Program-made: the position numbers and the translations under genes
Assembly (NCBI GenBank): GCA_001664005.1
Contig: CP016093.1
Coordinates: 3,121,001-3,185,000, forward strand
Direction of reading: 5' to 3'
Length of the DNA: 64,000 nucleotides
From: Rhizobiales bacterium NRL2
GTDB taxonomy: Bacteria > Pseudomonadota > Alphaproteobacteria > Minwuiales > Minwuiaceae
Notes under the pieces: model-generated
What the model was told of the DNA's origin: nothing
Databases searched by the model: none
The model's input: the letters and a program-made list of their open reading frames with translations, nothing else
In this document: piece by piece, positions 52,977 to 62,375 of the stretch
How the letters are laid out: every line of letters begins with the position of its first letter
Numbering within the stretch: position 1 is the stretch's first letter

Positions 52977-53633
52977 CTATCGGTGAATCACCGTCCCGTC
53001 CGTCAGAATCACGCTGTCCATGGGCACGTCCCAGGGCATCGGGAAGATCGTCTTCATCCGGCAGAAGGCATGACCGACGCCGACGATCTTCGGCATCGGG
53101 CGCAGGCGCACGAGCGTCCGGTCGTAATAGCCGCCGCCATTGCCGAGCCGGTAGCCCGACTCGTCGACGCCGAGGAGCGGCACGATCACCGTGTCAGGCG
53201 TTTCGGCCTCGCCGTCGACGGGCACCGGTATGTCCCAGACTCCGGGCGCCATGGCGCAGCCGGGACGCCACCGGCGGAAGACGAGGGGCGCCTCCTTCGC
53301 CGCCACGACCGGCAGCAGAACACGCGCGCCGGCGGCGTCGGCGCGCGCCATCCAGTCCCGCAGATCGGGTTCGCCGCGGATCGGCCAATAGACGGCGATC
53401 CGCGTCCCCGCTTCCACGGCGACATGCTCATCGAGCCGTCCCATGAGTTCGCCGGCCATGGCGCGCCGGTCGCGTGCGGACAGTTTTCGCCGCTCGGCCA
53501 GCAGTCTCGTACGCTCGGCGCGCCTGAAGCGCGCGACGTCCCGCGCCGCTTCCGGATCCACGGGGTGACCGTCGACCAGCATGTGCGCAAGGCACGGGAC
53601 CGATCCGGCGCGCTCGTCGTCGTCGTTCATCAT
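52977..53633 (-). CDS. 5-formyltetrahydrofolate cyclo-ligase
   Basis: The 218-residue protein converts 5-formyl-THF to 5,10-methenyl-THF with ATP. It shows the family's VYWPIRGEPDLRDW segment, the MAPGVWDIPVP loop near the middle, and the nucleotide-binding VPLLGVDESGYRLGNGGGYYDRTL, which is the defining motif. An N-terminal extension (DGHPVDPEAARDVARFRRAERTRL) precedes the fold. It is convergent with the pca operon and followed, on the same strand, by nothing within the operon distance. Confidence 0.9.
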   Translation of the reverse strand: MMNDDDERAGSVPCLAHMLVDGHPVDPEAARDVARFRRAERTRLLAERRKLSARDRRAMAGELMGRLDEHVAVEAGTRIAVYWPIRGEPDLRDWMARADAAGARVLLPVVAAKEAPLVFRRWRPGCAMAPGVWDIPVPVDGEAETPDTVIVPLLGVDESGYRLGNGGGYYDRTLVRLRPMPKIVGVGHAFCRMKTIFPMPWDVPMDSVILTDGTVIHR

Positions 53634-53686
53634 GACTGCCGATCCTACATCCGCGCGCCGTTCCGCGGCCAGCGCAGCGCAGGCGA

Positions 53687-55462
53687 CTAACGTGTCAGCC
53701 CGCGCTCAAGGCTGTGCCAGATGATGGCGCGGGCTTCCGGGTCGCCTTTCATCAGCGCCTTGACGTAGCTCTTCGCCTGGCTCCGGGTGATGTGGGACGG
53801 CAGGGTGGGCACCGTTGGATCGACCAGGGCATCGATCACCACCGGCCGGTCGGCGGCCAGCGCCGAATCCCACGCCGGCGCAATGTCCTCCGGCTTCTCG
53901 ATGCGGATGCCCTTCAGTCCAAGCGTCCCGGCATAGTGAGCGTAGTCGAAGGCGGGAACGTCCTGCGTTTCCTCGACCTTCGGCGTCTTTGCCTGTGCGC
54001 GCAGTTCCCAGGTGACCTGATTGAGGTCGCCATTGTTGAGCACGCAGATGATGGCGCGCGGGTCTTCCCATTGCCGCCAGTACCGGGCGATGGTGATCAA
54101 CGCGTTGAGACCCAGCATCTGCATCGCCCCGTCGCCGATGAAACCGATCGCCGGCCGGTCCGGATAGCAGAACTTCGCCGCCGTCGTGTAAGGGACAGCC
54201 GGACACATGGTGGCCAGCGTGCCCGACAGCGATGCCTTCATGCCGCGCCGCACCTTCAGCGCGCGCGCGAACCAGTTGGTCGAGGTGCCTGAATCGGCCG
54301 ACAGGATGACGTCGTCCGGCAATCTGGGCGACAGCTCCCAGAACAGCAATTGGGGGTTCACCGGGTCGGCCTTCTGGTGCGCCCGCTTCTCCGCGCCCTT
54401 CCACCAGTCGTCGATATTGTCCTCGACCTTCCTGCGCCATTTGCGGTCGGTCTTGCGTTTGAGCAGCGGCTTCAGGGCCCGAAGCGTCGCCCCCGCATCG
54501 CCCTGAAGGTTGACCTCCATCGGGTAGCGCAGGGACAGCATCCCCGGGTCGATATCGACCTGCACCCCGCGCGCGTTGCCTTCCTTCGGCAGGAACTGGG
54601 CATAGGGAAAGCCGGAGCCGATCATGAAGAAGGTGTCGCAGTCACGGACCAGTTCCCAGGAAGGCTTGGTTCCGAGCAGCCCCGACTGGCCGGTCACGCC
54701 CGGCTCGTCGTCGCCGACGGCGGCGCGGCCGAGCAGCGCCTTGGCGACGCCGGCGCCCAGGATGTCCGCAATCTCCATGACTTCGTCGCCCGCGCCAAGC
54801 GCGCCCGCGCCGACGAACATCGCCACCTTCTCGCCCTCGTTGAGAACCGCCGCGGCGCGTTCCAGCTGCGCCTGGTCCGGCGTCACCACTCCGGGCGTGT
54901 AGCCGACCCCGCTGTGCATCGTGCCGTGGCCATGCCGCGGCTCCTCCACCGCGTCCGCTTCCTGCACGTCGGCGGGCACGATCAGCGCGGTGACCGTCCG
55001 ATAGCCCTTTGCGATCCGGAATGCACGATCCAGCAGATGACGCATCTGCTCGGGCGATGCGCACATGTGGACGTATTCGTGGGCCACGTCCTTGAACAGC
55101 GCCGGCAGGTCCACCTCCTGCAGGAAGTCGCCGCCCAGGGCGGGCCGCGGCTGCTGTCCGACGATGGCGACGACCGGCTGATGGTCCAGCTTCGCATCGT
55201 AGAGGCCGTTCAGCAGATGGATGGCGCCCGGTCCGCTGGTCGACATGCAGACGCCCACCTCGCCCGTGTACTTGGCATGGGCGCAGGCCATGAAGGCGGC
55301 TTCCTCCTCGTGCCGGGGCTGGATGAAGTCCAGACCGTCGCCATCGGCGCGTTCGACCGCACTGAGAATACCGCCGATGCCTTCGCCACTGTAGCCATAG
55401 ACCCGTTCCACGCCCCAGTCGCGCAGGCGCTCCAGCATGAAATCCGCGACGGTCTTCGCCAT
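53687..55462 (-). CDS. thiamine-diphosphate enzyme, YdaP/pyruvate-oxidase-like
   Basis: The 591-residue protein has the three-domain ThDP layout of pyruvate oxidases and acetolactate synthases. The N-terminal Pyr domain has the activating Glu52 (RHEEEAAFMA), the central domain carries a nucleotide-fold segment, and the C-terminal PP domain contains the Mg/ThDP motif GDGAMQM through LNNGDLNQVTWE. The latter wording is characteristic of YdaP/PoxB-type proteins rather than IlvB. It probably decarboxylates a 2-keto acid such as pyruvate. I start it at ATG 55462 with GGAGGATCGGGAAG upstream; the open frame extends 78 codons further without homology. It lies 53 bp upstream of the cyclo-ligase gene's 5' end on the same strand. 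Confidence 0.87.
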   Translation of the reverse strand: MAKTVADFMLERLRDWGVERVYGYSGEGIGGILSAVERADGDGLDFIQPRHEEEAAFMACAHAKYTGEVGVCMSTSGPGAIHLLNGLYDAKLDHQPVVAIVGQQPRPALGGDFLQEVDLPALFKDVAHEYVHMCASPEQMRHLLDRAFRIAKGYRTVTALIVPADVQEADAVEEPRHGHGTMHSGVGYTPGVVTPDQAQLERAAAVLNEGEKVAMFVGAGALGAGDEVMEIADILGAGVAKALLGRAAVGDDEPGVTGQSGLLGTKPSWELVRDCDTFFMIGSGFPYAQFLPKEGNARGVQVDIDPGMLSLRYPMEVNLQGDAGATLRALKPLLKRKTDRKWRRKVEDNIDDWWKGAEKRAHQKADPVNPQLLFWELSPRLPDDVILSADSGTSTNWFARALKVRRGMKASLSGTLATMCPAVPYTTAAKFCYPDRPAIGFIGDGAMQMLGLNALITIARYWRQWEDPRAIICVLNNGDLNQVTWELRAQAKTPKVEETQDVPAFDYAHYAGTLGLKGIRIEKPEDIAPAWDSALAADRPVVIDALVDPTVPTLPSHITRSQAKSYVKALMKGDPEARAIIWHSLERGLTR

Positions 55463-55628
55463 CTTCCCGATCCTCCATCGTCCGGCCGCGACGGGCGTGG
55501 AAAAGCCCGGTGCATCGGGACATGGGGAAAACCGTCTGGATATGAACCGCGGCATTCCGTCGACGCTGTCTTGTGCGTCGTGGAACAACGAAGCCGCGGT
55601 GGTGGCAAGTGCGTCGCGGGCAGCCGGC

Positions 55629-56123
55629 TCAGGCCGATTCGCGGTGAATCTCGCCATTGGCGGGCAGCGGCGCCTCTTCGATCTCAACGGCGTCAAGCAT
55701 CGCGGCGACGCGCTCGAGCGACGCGATCAGCTGAGCCTGTTCCCAGTCCGCGAGGGCCTGGAATGCGCGGACGAAGCGTTGCGGCAGGGCGCCCGCGGCC
55801 TGCTGCAGGCGTTCATGGCCGATCGGCGTGCTGACGATGTGGGTCTGCCGCCGGTCGGCCTGCGACGGCAGACGCCGGACCATGCCGTGCGCAACCAGCT
55901 TGTCCACCAGAGATGTCACTGTCGCCTGGCTGACCCGCATCTGCTGCGCCAGGGCCTTGGGTGTGGCACTGTCCTGGCTGTCGACGATCTGAAGAACGCG
56001 GAGCTGCGTCGGCGTCAACCCGGCGGCCTGCGCCAGATCGCGGGAATACAGCTCCGTCGCGCGCACGATCCGGTGCAGGGCGATCAGGCTGTCATCCGTT
56101 CTGTGTCGGGACGCGTTGTTCAT
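55629..56123 (-). CDS. ectR: MarR-family regulator of ectoine synthesis, EctR-like
   Basis: The 164-residue protein has the MarR winged helix (about 35-110): LTPTQLRVLQIV, SATPKALAQQMRVSQATVTSLVDKL, and the wing VRRLPSQADRRQTHIVSTP. It is read divergently from ectABC-ask, the standard position of EctR-type repressors, which control ectoine genes in response to osmolarity in methylotrophs and other proteobacteria. Assignment as EctR rests on this context and overall resemblance. Confidence 0.82.
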   Translation of the reverse strand: MNNASRHRTDDSLIALHRIVRATELYSRDLAQAAGLTPTQLRVLQIVDSQDSATPKALAQQMRVSQATVTSLVDKLVAHGMVRRLPSQADRRQTHIVSTPIGHERLQQAAGALPQRFVRAFQALADWEQAQLIASLERVAAMLDAVEIEEAPLPANGEIHRESA

Positions 56124-56152
56124 GATTCTCTCACGGCATTGAGTCCTATTTG

Positions 56153-56167
56153 CTTCAGCACGTGAAG
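56153..56167. promoter_or_regulatory. inverted repeat CTTCA-N5-TGAAG, candidate EctR site 1
   Basis: CTTCA (56153-56157) and TGAAG (56163-56167) are perfect inverted 5-mers 30 bp upstream of ectR. The same half-site recurs near the ectA promoter. Confidence 0.4.
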
Positions 56168-56303
56168 ATTTTCAATATAAAATTTGCTTCGGCTAAGAGC
56201 GTCCATCCGCGACATGCTTAGCCTGTGCGCGCCCTGGCGGCGGCTAAATGTACGTATATATGCGGCATATTCCATCCGCTGGCGGAAAAATATGCTTTGA
56301 TGG

Positions 56304-56347
56304 TTGAAATTTCAGCAGCCCCCATATAGTTAGCTTCATCGAAGTTA
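56304..56347 (+). promoter_or_regulatory. ectA promoter candidate with overlapping CTTC-ATC-GAAG dyad
   Basis: TTGAAA (56304-56309) and TATAGT (56325-56330) are plausible -35 and -10 boxes with a short 15-bp spacer, as is common in osmotically induced promoters. Immediately downstream, at the expected transcription start, 56331-56347 contains CTTC-ATC-GAAG flanked by TA...TA, a dyad of the same half-site seen at 56153-56167. Binding there would block transcription. Confidence 0.45.
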
Positions 56348-56366
56348 GTGTGGAGGCGCAGGTACA

Positions 56367-56915
56367 ATGCCCGAGATCATCGGAGACGAACCCAAATCCA
56401 AACCTCGAACTCGTGCGCCCCGTCTGCGCAAACCGAATGCGGAAGACGGGGCGGAAATCTGGGCGCTTGTGCGTGATTGCAAGCCGCTGGACGAGAACTC
56501 GATGTACTGCAATCTGATCCAGGCCGATCATTTCCGCGACACGTGCGTGGTGGCGGAACTCGACGGTGACGTCGTCGGCTGGATATCGGGACACATGATT
56601 CCCAACGAAGACGCGTTCTTCGTCTGGCAGGTGGCGGTGAGTCCGAAGGCCCGCGGCCTCGGTCTCGGCAAGAAGATGCTGCTGCACCTGCTGGAGCGCG
56701 ACGCCTGCGCCGACGCGGCAGAGCTCAAGACGACGATCACCGAAGACAACGACGCTTCCTGGGCGCTGTTCCGCAGCTTCGCCCGCGCGATCGGCGGCGA
56801 ACTCACCGATGAGCCGCATTTCGACGAAGAGGCGCACTTCGACGGTCGCCACGACACCGAGCACATGGTGACGATCACCCTGCCCGAGGAATTCGATCTC
56901 AAGCAGGCGGCCTGA
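56367..56915 (+). CDS. ectA: L-2,4-diaminobutyrate N-gamma-acetyltransferase
   Basis: This 182-residue GNAT enzyme acetylates diaminobutyrate, the second step of ectoine synthesis. The acetyl-CoA motif is VSPKARGLGLGKKML, preceded by FVWQVAV; NSMYCNLIQADHFRDTCVVAE is an EctA hallmark. The N-terminal 20 residues are basic and variable. GGAGG lies ten bases before the ATG. It is first in the ectABC-ask operon. Confidence 0.95.
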   Translation: MPEIIGDEPKSKPRTRAPRLRKPNAEDGAEIWALVRDCKPLDENSMYCNLIQADHFRDTCVVAELDGDVVGWISGHMIPNEDAFFVWQVAVSPKARGLGLGKKMLLHLLERDACADAAELKTTITEDNDASWALFRSFARAIGGELTDEPHFDEEAHFDGRHDTEHMVTITLPEEFDLKQAA

Positions 56916-56957
56916 CCGCCGCAACGAAATTCCCGAATCTCCGAAAGGACGTACGCC

Positions 56958-58244
56958 ATGCCCAATGACATGGACCAGAAGACCTCTGTCTTTGCACGCC
57001 GCGAAAGCGAAGCGCGCTCCTACTGCCGCTCCATCCCCTCGCTGTTCACCGAGGCCCGCGGCTCCGAACTGTTCGACGACGAAGGCAACCGCTATATCGA
57101 TTTCCTGGCCGGCTGCTCGTCGCTGAACTATGGCCATAACGATCCCGACATGAAGCAGGCGCTGCTGGACTACATCGCCGGCGACGGCATCGCCCACGGC
57201 CTGGATCTGCACACCGAAGCCAAGGGCGCCTTCCTGACCGCCTTCGAGGAGCACATCCTGAAGCCGCGGGACATGGATCACCGGGTCATGTTCATGGGCC
57301 CGACCGGCGCCAACGCCGTCGAGGCGGCGATGAAGATCGCCCGCAAGAAGACGGGCCGCACCAACATCGTGGCCTTCACCCGCGGCTTCCACGGCGTGAC
57401 CATGGGCGCGCTGGCCGCGACCGGCAACGGCTACCACCGCGGCGGCGCCGGGATGGACAAGTCCGGCGTCACCCGCATGCCGTACGACGGCTTTGCCGAC
57501 GGCGTCGACAGCGCCGCGCTGCTGGAGCAGATGCTGACCGATCCGTCGGGCGGCATCGACGCACCCGCGGCGATCATCCTGGAAACCGTCCAGGGCGAGG
57601 GCGGACTGAACGCCGCTTCGACCGAGTGGATCGAGAACGTGGCGCGGATCGCCCGCGACAATGGCGCGCTGCTGATCATCGACGACATCCAGGCGGGCTG
57701 CGGCCGCACCGGGACCTTCTTCTCCTTCGAGAACATGGACGTGCAGCCGGACCTCGTGACCATGGCCAAGTCCATCTCCGGATTCGGGCTGCCCATGGCG
57801 ATGGTTCTGGTCCGCCCCGAGCACGACGTCTTCGGCCCCGCCGAGCACAACGGCACCTTCCGCGGCAACACCCACGCCTTCGTCACCGCGCGCGTCGCGA
57901 TCGAGAAGTTCTGGGCCGACGACAGCTTCGAGAAGGCCCTGGAAGAGAAGGCCACGCGCCTGACCAGGGCGCTGCGCAAGCTGGCCGAGACAGTGCCCGG
58001 CTCCCGCCTGAAGGGCCGCGGCCTGATGCAGGGGCTGGACGTCCATTCCGGCGAACTGGCCGGCGCAATCTGCGCCCGCGCCTTCGAGCTCGGCCTGGTG
58101 GTCGAGACCTCGGGCTCGAACGACGAGGTGGTCAAGATTCTGGCGCCCCTGACGACGCCGGCGGCGCTGTTCGAGGAAGGCTTCAACATGCTCGAGCAAG
58201 CGGCCGCGGACGTTACCGGCGGCATGCAGATCGCAGCGGAGTAG
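56958..58244 (+). CDS. ectB: diaminobutyrate-2-oxoglutarate transaminase
   Basis: The 428-residue class III aminotransferase makes L-2,4-diaminobutyrate from aspartate semialdehyde and glutamate. PLP contacts visible are Asp243 (IIDDIQAG) and the Schiff-base Lys271 (MAKSISGFGLP). FNLAGCSSLNYGHN-like segments (IDFLAGCSSLNYGHND) identify the EctB branch. It lies 42 bp after ectA with CGAAAGGACG upstream of the ATG. Confidence 0.95.
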   Translation: MPNDMDQKTSVFARRESEARSYCRSIPSLFTEARGSELFDDEGNRYIDFLAGCSSLNYGHNDPDMKQALLDYIAGDGIAHGLDLHTEAKGAFLTAFEEHILKPRDMDHRVMFMGPTGANAVEAAMKIARKKTGRTNIVAFTRGFHGVTMGALAATGNGYHRGGAGMDKSGVTRMPYDGFADGVDSAALLEQMLTDPSGGIDAPAAIILETVQGEGGLNAASTEWIENVARIARDNGALLIIDDIQAGCGRTGTFFSFENMDVQPDLVTMAKSISGFGLPMAMVLVRPEHDVFGPAEHNGTFRGNTHAFVTARVAIEKFWADDSFEKALEEKATRLTRALRKLAETVPGSRLKGRGLMQGLDVHSGELAGAICARAFELGLVVETSGSNDEVVKILAPLTTPAALFEEGFNMLEQAAADVTGGMQIAAE

Positions 58245-58250
58245 ACGTTC

Positions 58251-58640
58251 ATGATCATCAGGGATTTCAATGAGCTGAAGGGCACCGACAGGGCCGTCTC
58301 GGACAAGGAATGGACCTCCGTGCGGATGCTGCTGGCCGACGACGGGATGGGATTTTCCTTCCACATCACGACGCTGAAGGCCGGCTCGGAGCATACCTTC
58401 CACTACAAGCACCACTTCGAGAGCGTCTACTGCATCTCCGGCCGCGGCTCGATCACGGATCTCGGAACCGGCGAAACCCACCAGATCAAGCCGGGCGTGA
58501 TGTATGCGCTCAACCTGCACGACCACCACACCGTCCGCGCCGAGGAAGACCTCGTCATGGCCTGCTGCTTCAACCCGCCGGTGACGGGCAAGGAAGTGCA
58601 TCGCGAAGACGGTTCCTACGCGCCGGCCGACGAGATTTGA
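58251..58640 (+). CDS. ectC: L-ectoine synthase
   Basis: The 129-residue cupin cyclises N-gamma-acetyldiaminobutyrate to ectoine. It starts with the EctC hallmark [18 protein letters not shown] and has the cupin metal motif including Glu in [12 protein letters not shown] and His in [11 protein letters not shown]. It begins six bases after the ectB stop. No ectoine hydroxylase (ectD) is present in the window. Confidence 0.96.
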   Translation: MIIRDFNELKGTDRAVSDKEWTSVRMLLADDGMGFSFHITTLKAGSEHTFHYKHHFESVYCISGRGSITDLGTGETHQIKPGVMYALNLHDHHTVRAEEDLVMACCFNPPVTGKEVHREDGSYAPADEI

Positions 58641-58660
58641 GGGCAAAGTAGAGTAGTACC

Positions 58661-60079
58661 ATGTCACATACAGTCGAGAAGATCGGCGGGACGTCCATGT
58701 CCCGCCTCAACGAATTGCTCGAACCGCTGTTCCTTTCGGGCGGCGACGATCCCTATGGCCGTGTCTTTGTGGTCTCCGCCTTCGGCGGCATCACCAACCT
58801 GCTGCTGGAGCACAAGAAGACCGGCGAGCAGGGCGTCTATGCGCGGTTCGCCAACGCCGACAACGACCATGGCTGGCACGAGGCTCTGGACCGGGTGGCC
58901 GAGGCGATGCGGTCGGCGCACCGGGAGGTTCTGTCCCACGCAGGCGACGTCGAACGGGCCGACGAGTTCGTGCGCGACCGCATCGAAGGCGCACGCAACT
59001 GCCTGATCGACCTGCACCGGCTCTGCGCCTATGGCCATTTCCGCCTGGCGGAGCACATGCTGCAGATCCGCGAACTGCTTTCCGGCCTGGGCGAGGCGCA
59101 TTCGGCCTTCGTCACCACGCTGATGCTGCAGCGCGCCGGCCTGAACGCACGCCGCGTCGATCTGACCGGCTGGCGCGACGACGGCGACGTCAGCCTGGAC
59201 GAGCGGATCACCTCGGCGATGGAAGGCGTCGACCCGATGTCGGAGATGCCCATCGTCACCGGCTACGCGCAGTGCGTCGACGGCCTGATGAAGGAGTTCG
59301 ACCGGGGCTACTCGGAGGTCACGTTCTCCCGCATCGCCGCGCTGACCGGCGCGCGCGAGGCGATCATCCACAAGGAGTTCCATCTCTCCTCGGCCGACCC
59401 GAACATTGTCGGCCAGGACGCGGTGCGCAAGCTGGGCCGGACCAACTACGATGTGGCCGACCAGCTTTCCAACATGGGTATGGAAGCGATCCACCCGAAG
59501 GCGGCGAAGACGCTGCGCCAGGCGGACGTGCCGCTGCGCGTGACCAACGCCTTCGAACCGGGCGATCCGGGGACGCTGATCGACGATCAGCCGGCGGAGA
59601 CGGCCGCGGTCGAAATCGTCACCGGCCTCGACATCATCACCCTGGAACTGTTCGAGCAGGACATGGTCGGCGTGAAGGGCTACGACGCGGCGATCCTCGA
59701 CGTGCTCAAGCGCCACAATGTCCGCATCGTCTCCAAGGTGTCGAACGCCAACACCATCACGCACTATCTGGATTCCTCGCTGAAGACCATGCGCCGCGTG
59801 GAGCGCGACCTTCAGGGGCTCTACCCCGCCGCCAGCATTTCGGCACGGCCGATGGCGATGGCCGCGGTCATCGGTCGGGACCTGAACGGCCTGTCCGTGC
59901 TCACCCGGGGTCTGCAGGCGATCGCCGGTGCGGATCTGGAGGCGGTGGGCGCAAGCCAGGGCCCGCGCAATGTCGATGTCCAGTTCATCTTCGAACGCGA
60001 CGCCCTGCAGCCGGCCATCAAGGCGCTCCACGCCGCTTTCATCGAGAACCAGCCGACGGAACTGCGCCGCGCGGCCTAG
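58661..60079 (+). CDS. ask: ectoine-pathway aspartokinase (Ask_Ect)
   Basis: The 472-residue aspartokinase supplies aspartyl phosphate for the ectoine pathway. The N-terminus KIGGTSMSRL is the aspartokinase nucleotide-site motif in its Ask_Ect form, and two C-terminal ACT-like units follow a kinase core with FHLSSADPNIV. Operon-linked Ask_Ect enzymes are thought to escape normal feedback inhibition. It is 20 bp after ectC. Its end overlaps the convergent sensor-kinase stop by four bases. Confidence 0.94.
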   Translation: MSHTVEKIGGTSMSRLNELLEPLFLSGGDDPYGRVFVVSAFGGITNLLLEHKKTGEQGVYARFANADNDHGWHEALDRVAEAMRSAHREVLSHAGDVERADEFVRDRIEGARNCLIDLHRLCAYGHFRLAEHMLQIRELLSGLGEAHSAFVTTLMLQRAGLNARRVDLTGWRDDGDVSLDERITSAMEGVDPMSEMPIVTGYAQCVDGLMKEFDRGYSEVTFSRIAALTGAREAIIHKEFHLSSADPNIVGQDAVRKLGRTNYDVADQLSNMGMEAIHPKAAKTLRQADVPLRVTNAFEPGDPGTLIDDQPAETAAVEIVTGLDIITLELFEQDMVGVKGYDAAILDVLKRHNVRIVSKVSNANTITHYLDSSLKTMRRVERDLQGLYPAASISARPMAMAAVIGRDLNGLSVLTRGLQAIAGADLEAVGASQGPRNVDVQFIFERDALQPAIKALHAAFIENQPTELRRAA

Positions 60080-61953
60080 CCAGCCGCGCTGGACGCCGCC
60101 CGTCCATCGCCGGCGGTGTCCGTCGGCACGGTGAGCGGCAGGCGGACCAGGGCCACAGTCCCTTCCCCGGGGCGGGAGCGGAGTTCGAATTCACCGCCGA
60201 GCAGCGCCACGAGTTCCCGGGTGAGCGGCAGCCCCAGTCCCATACCGCCATGGCGGCGGTCATAGCTGTCGGCGGCCTGGCCGAAGGGCGAGAGCACCTT
60301 CTCCATGTCGTCGGAGGCGATGCCGATGCCGGTGTCGGCGATCGATATCTCCACCGGCCAGTCGCCGCCGCCCGGCGCGGCCTTCACGCGGACCCGGCCA
60401 CCGGCCTCCGTGAACTTCACTGCGTTGGACAGCAGGTTGATGATCACCTGACGCAGCTTGCCGGAATCGGACCACAGGGCCGGCAGCGTGCCAGCGGTCT
60501 CGTCCACCAGTTCGACGCCCCTGTCCTTCGCCATCGGCGCAACCATCGCGATGGCGAAGCCGATGCTTTCGGCGACGTCGGTATCCTCCAGATGCAGCTC
60601 CAGCTGGCCCGCCTCCGAACGGGTCAGCAGCAGGATCTGATCGACGAGCTGCAGCAGGTGCCGTCCTGCGTCCCTGATCGCGCGCGCGTGTTCGTCATAG
60701 GCGCCGTCATGGCCGACCGGACCCAGCAGCCGGTCGGCCATGATGTCGGCGAAGCCGATAATGGCGCTGAGCGGCGTGCGCAATTCGTGGCTCATATTGG
60801 CGAGAAAGCGGCTCTTGGCGCGGCTGGCCTGATCGGCCTCGTACGCCTTGATGCGCAGTTGCTCGCCCGACTGCTGCATTTCGCCGAGCATGCGGTTGAA
60901 CGCTTCCGACAACGACCGGATCTCCCGCGGCGTCGGCTGCGGCAGGCCATCGACCCGGGCCTCGGCATTGCCGCCTTCGACCTCGCGCGCCACCGCCGCC
61001 ACCGTCTCGATGGGTCGCGCCAGATGCCGCGCCAGCACCCAGGCCAGCGCCAGCGCCACCAGCAGACCCAGCGCGCCGATCAGCAGCGAGGCCATCTGAA
61101 CCTGGTTGGCGTGGCGCTCCAGTTCCCGGATCGGCTGCGGCACCATCACGCCCCAGCCCGTCCTGTCGACGCTGGTGAAGCCGGCGATCATGTCGGCCTC
61201 CATGGCCGGCGAATAGAAGGTCTCGACCCCGGTTTCTCCGGCGACCATCCGGGCCACCGGCAGAATGGCCGATATGTCCTTCATTTCCAGCCGCCAGGAC
61301 TCGTTCGGATGCGCCAGAACGCGGCCGAACTGGTCGACGATGGCGGAGTGGCCACGTTCGCCGAAGGCGATCTCCTTCTGGAGCCGCAGAAGGTAATTCA
61401 TGCCCAGGACGCCAAGCGCAGTGCGGCCATCGTCGAGTTGCCGCACCACCACCAGCTTCGGCTGGCCCGCCCAGTTGGCCCTGACGCCGGTGAAGACCAC
61501 GTCGCCGTCCGCCGCCTTCGCGGCCGCCTGCAGTTCGCTCATTTCCGCCGGCGTGTAGTAGCCCTCGCGGTCCTCGATATTGAGGATGATGCTGATGGGC
61601 CGGCCCGTCTCGTCGACGATGCAGTCATGCTCGAAACCCATCTCCACCAGCAGGCGGGCGACGCCGCCGTCGATGGTCGTGCCGCCGTCCATCGCCGCGA
61701 TCGAGAGCTGGAACACCGCCTCCACGTCGCGGGCGTAGCGGTCCAGTGCATGCGACAGGTTCTTCGCCAGCAGCAGATGGCGCTCGCTGACCTCGTCGAG
61801 TTCCTTCTCGTAGGCCGACCGCTGCGTCCAGAAGGCCAGGAGGCCGACGGGGATGACAGCGACCAGGAAGAAGGCGACAAGCAGCATGCTGCGCAGCGAA
61901 TCACCCCGCTGGCGACGCGCACCTGCCTTCCGCTTGCTGTCCGCATCCGCCAT
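60076..61953 (-). CDS. membrane sensor histidine kinase (dCache-HAMP-HisKA-HATPase)
   Basis: The 625-residue protein has an N-terminal transmembrane helix (MLLVAFFLVAVIPVGLLAF) and a periplasmic cache-type sensor of about 240 residues. A second helix (ASLLIGALGLLVALALAWVL) is followed by a HAMP linker, a HisKA domain with phospho-acceptor His in NMSHELRTPL, and a HATPase domain with N, D and G boxes (NLLSNAVKF, DTGIGI, GGMGLGL). It lacks a receiver domain and no response regulator is adjacent, so it is an orphan. The start at ATG 61953 has GGGAG six bases upstream; ATG 61989 is the alternative. It is convergent with the ectoine operon. Confidence 0.9.
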   Translation of the reverse strand: MADADSKRKAGARRQRGDSLRSMLLVAFFLVAVIPVGLLAFWTQRSAYEKELDEVSERHLLLAKNLSHALDRYARDVEAVFQLSIAAMDGGTTIDGGVARLLVEMGFEHDCIVDETGRPISIILNIEDREGYYTPAEMSELQAAAKAADGDVVFTGVRANWAGQPKLVVVRQLDDGRTALGVLGMNYLLRLQKEIAFGERGHSAIVDQFGRVLAHPNESWRLEMKDISAILPVARMVAGETGVETFYSPAMEADMIAGFTSVDRTGWGVMVPQPIRELERHANQVQMASLLIGALGLLVALALAWVLARHLARPIETVAAVAREVEGGNAEARVDGLPQPTPREIRSLSEAFNRMLGEMQQSGEQLRIKAYEADQASRAKSRFLANMSHELRTPLSAIIGFADIMADRLLGPVGHDGAYDEHARAIRDAGRHLLQLVDQILLLTRSEAGQLELHLEDTDVAESIGFAIAMVAPMAKDRGVELVDETAGTLPALWSDSGKLRQVIINLLSNAVKFTEAGGRVRVKAAPGGGDWPVEISIADTGIGIASDDMEKVLSPFGQAADSYDRRHGGMGLGLPLTRELVALLGGEFELRSRPGEGTVALVRLPLTVPTDTAGDGRAASSAAG

Positions 61954-62126
61954 TGCATGCTCCCGGGCCCTTGCGGCCGGTTGTTCCATGCAGTCTACGC
62001 CATGCAGGACCGCGCAGGAAACAAGCCGGCATCACACCGGGCATCATCAGGAATCGACCCTGTTGCCCGGATCAGCACGCCGGTAAAGATCGGATCGGCG
62101 GCAGTCGAAGCCACGGAGGCATGAAG

Positions 62127-62375
62127 ATGGCGGATGGCGAGGGCACCGGCATGGCGGGATGCATCGGCGGCGGCATCGTTCTGGGCGGCTGCGCCGTGGT
62201 GCTGCTGGCGGCCCTCGCCGGAGGCGTCATCGCGCTCGGCCTCTTCGCCGCGGTCAACCCGATCATCACGACGACCGTTCTCGTCCTGTTGGCAGCGGGC
62301 GGCATACGCGCCTGGCAATTGCGCCGCCGGCACCGCAGCGATGCCGAAGGGGACGAGCCGCCGACCGACCGCTAG
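62127..62375 (+). CDS. small membrane protein, unknown
   Basis: This 82-residue protein is almost entirely two hydrophobic segments: GIVLGGCAVVLLAALAGGVI and an ITTTVLVLLAAGGIRAW stretch, ending in a basic and acidic hydrophilic tail. I recognise no family. GGAGG seven bases upstream supports ATG 62127; an in-frame ATG at 62121 is too close to the site. Its end overlaps the convergent oxidoreductase stop by four bases. Confidence 0.55.
   Translation: MADGEGTGMAGCIGGGIVLGGCAVVLLAALAGGVIALGLFAAVNPIITTTVLVLLAAGGIRAWQLRRRHRSDAEGDEPPTDR

Noticed and set aside
59272-62124. A 950-codon plus-strand frame across the end of ask and the whole sensor kinase
   Set aside because: Both strands already carry convincing genes there. 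The product is low-complexity Arg/Gly/His-rich and has no domain signals.
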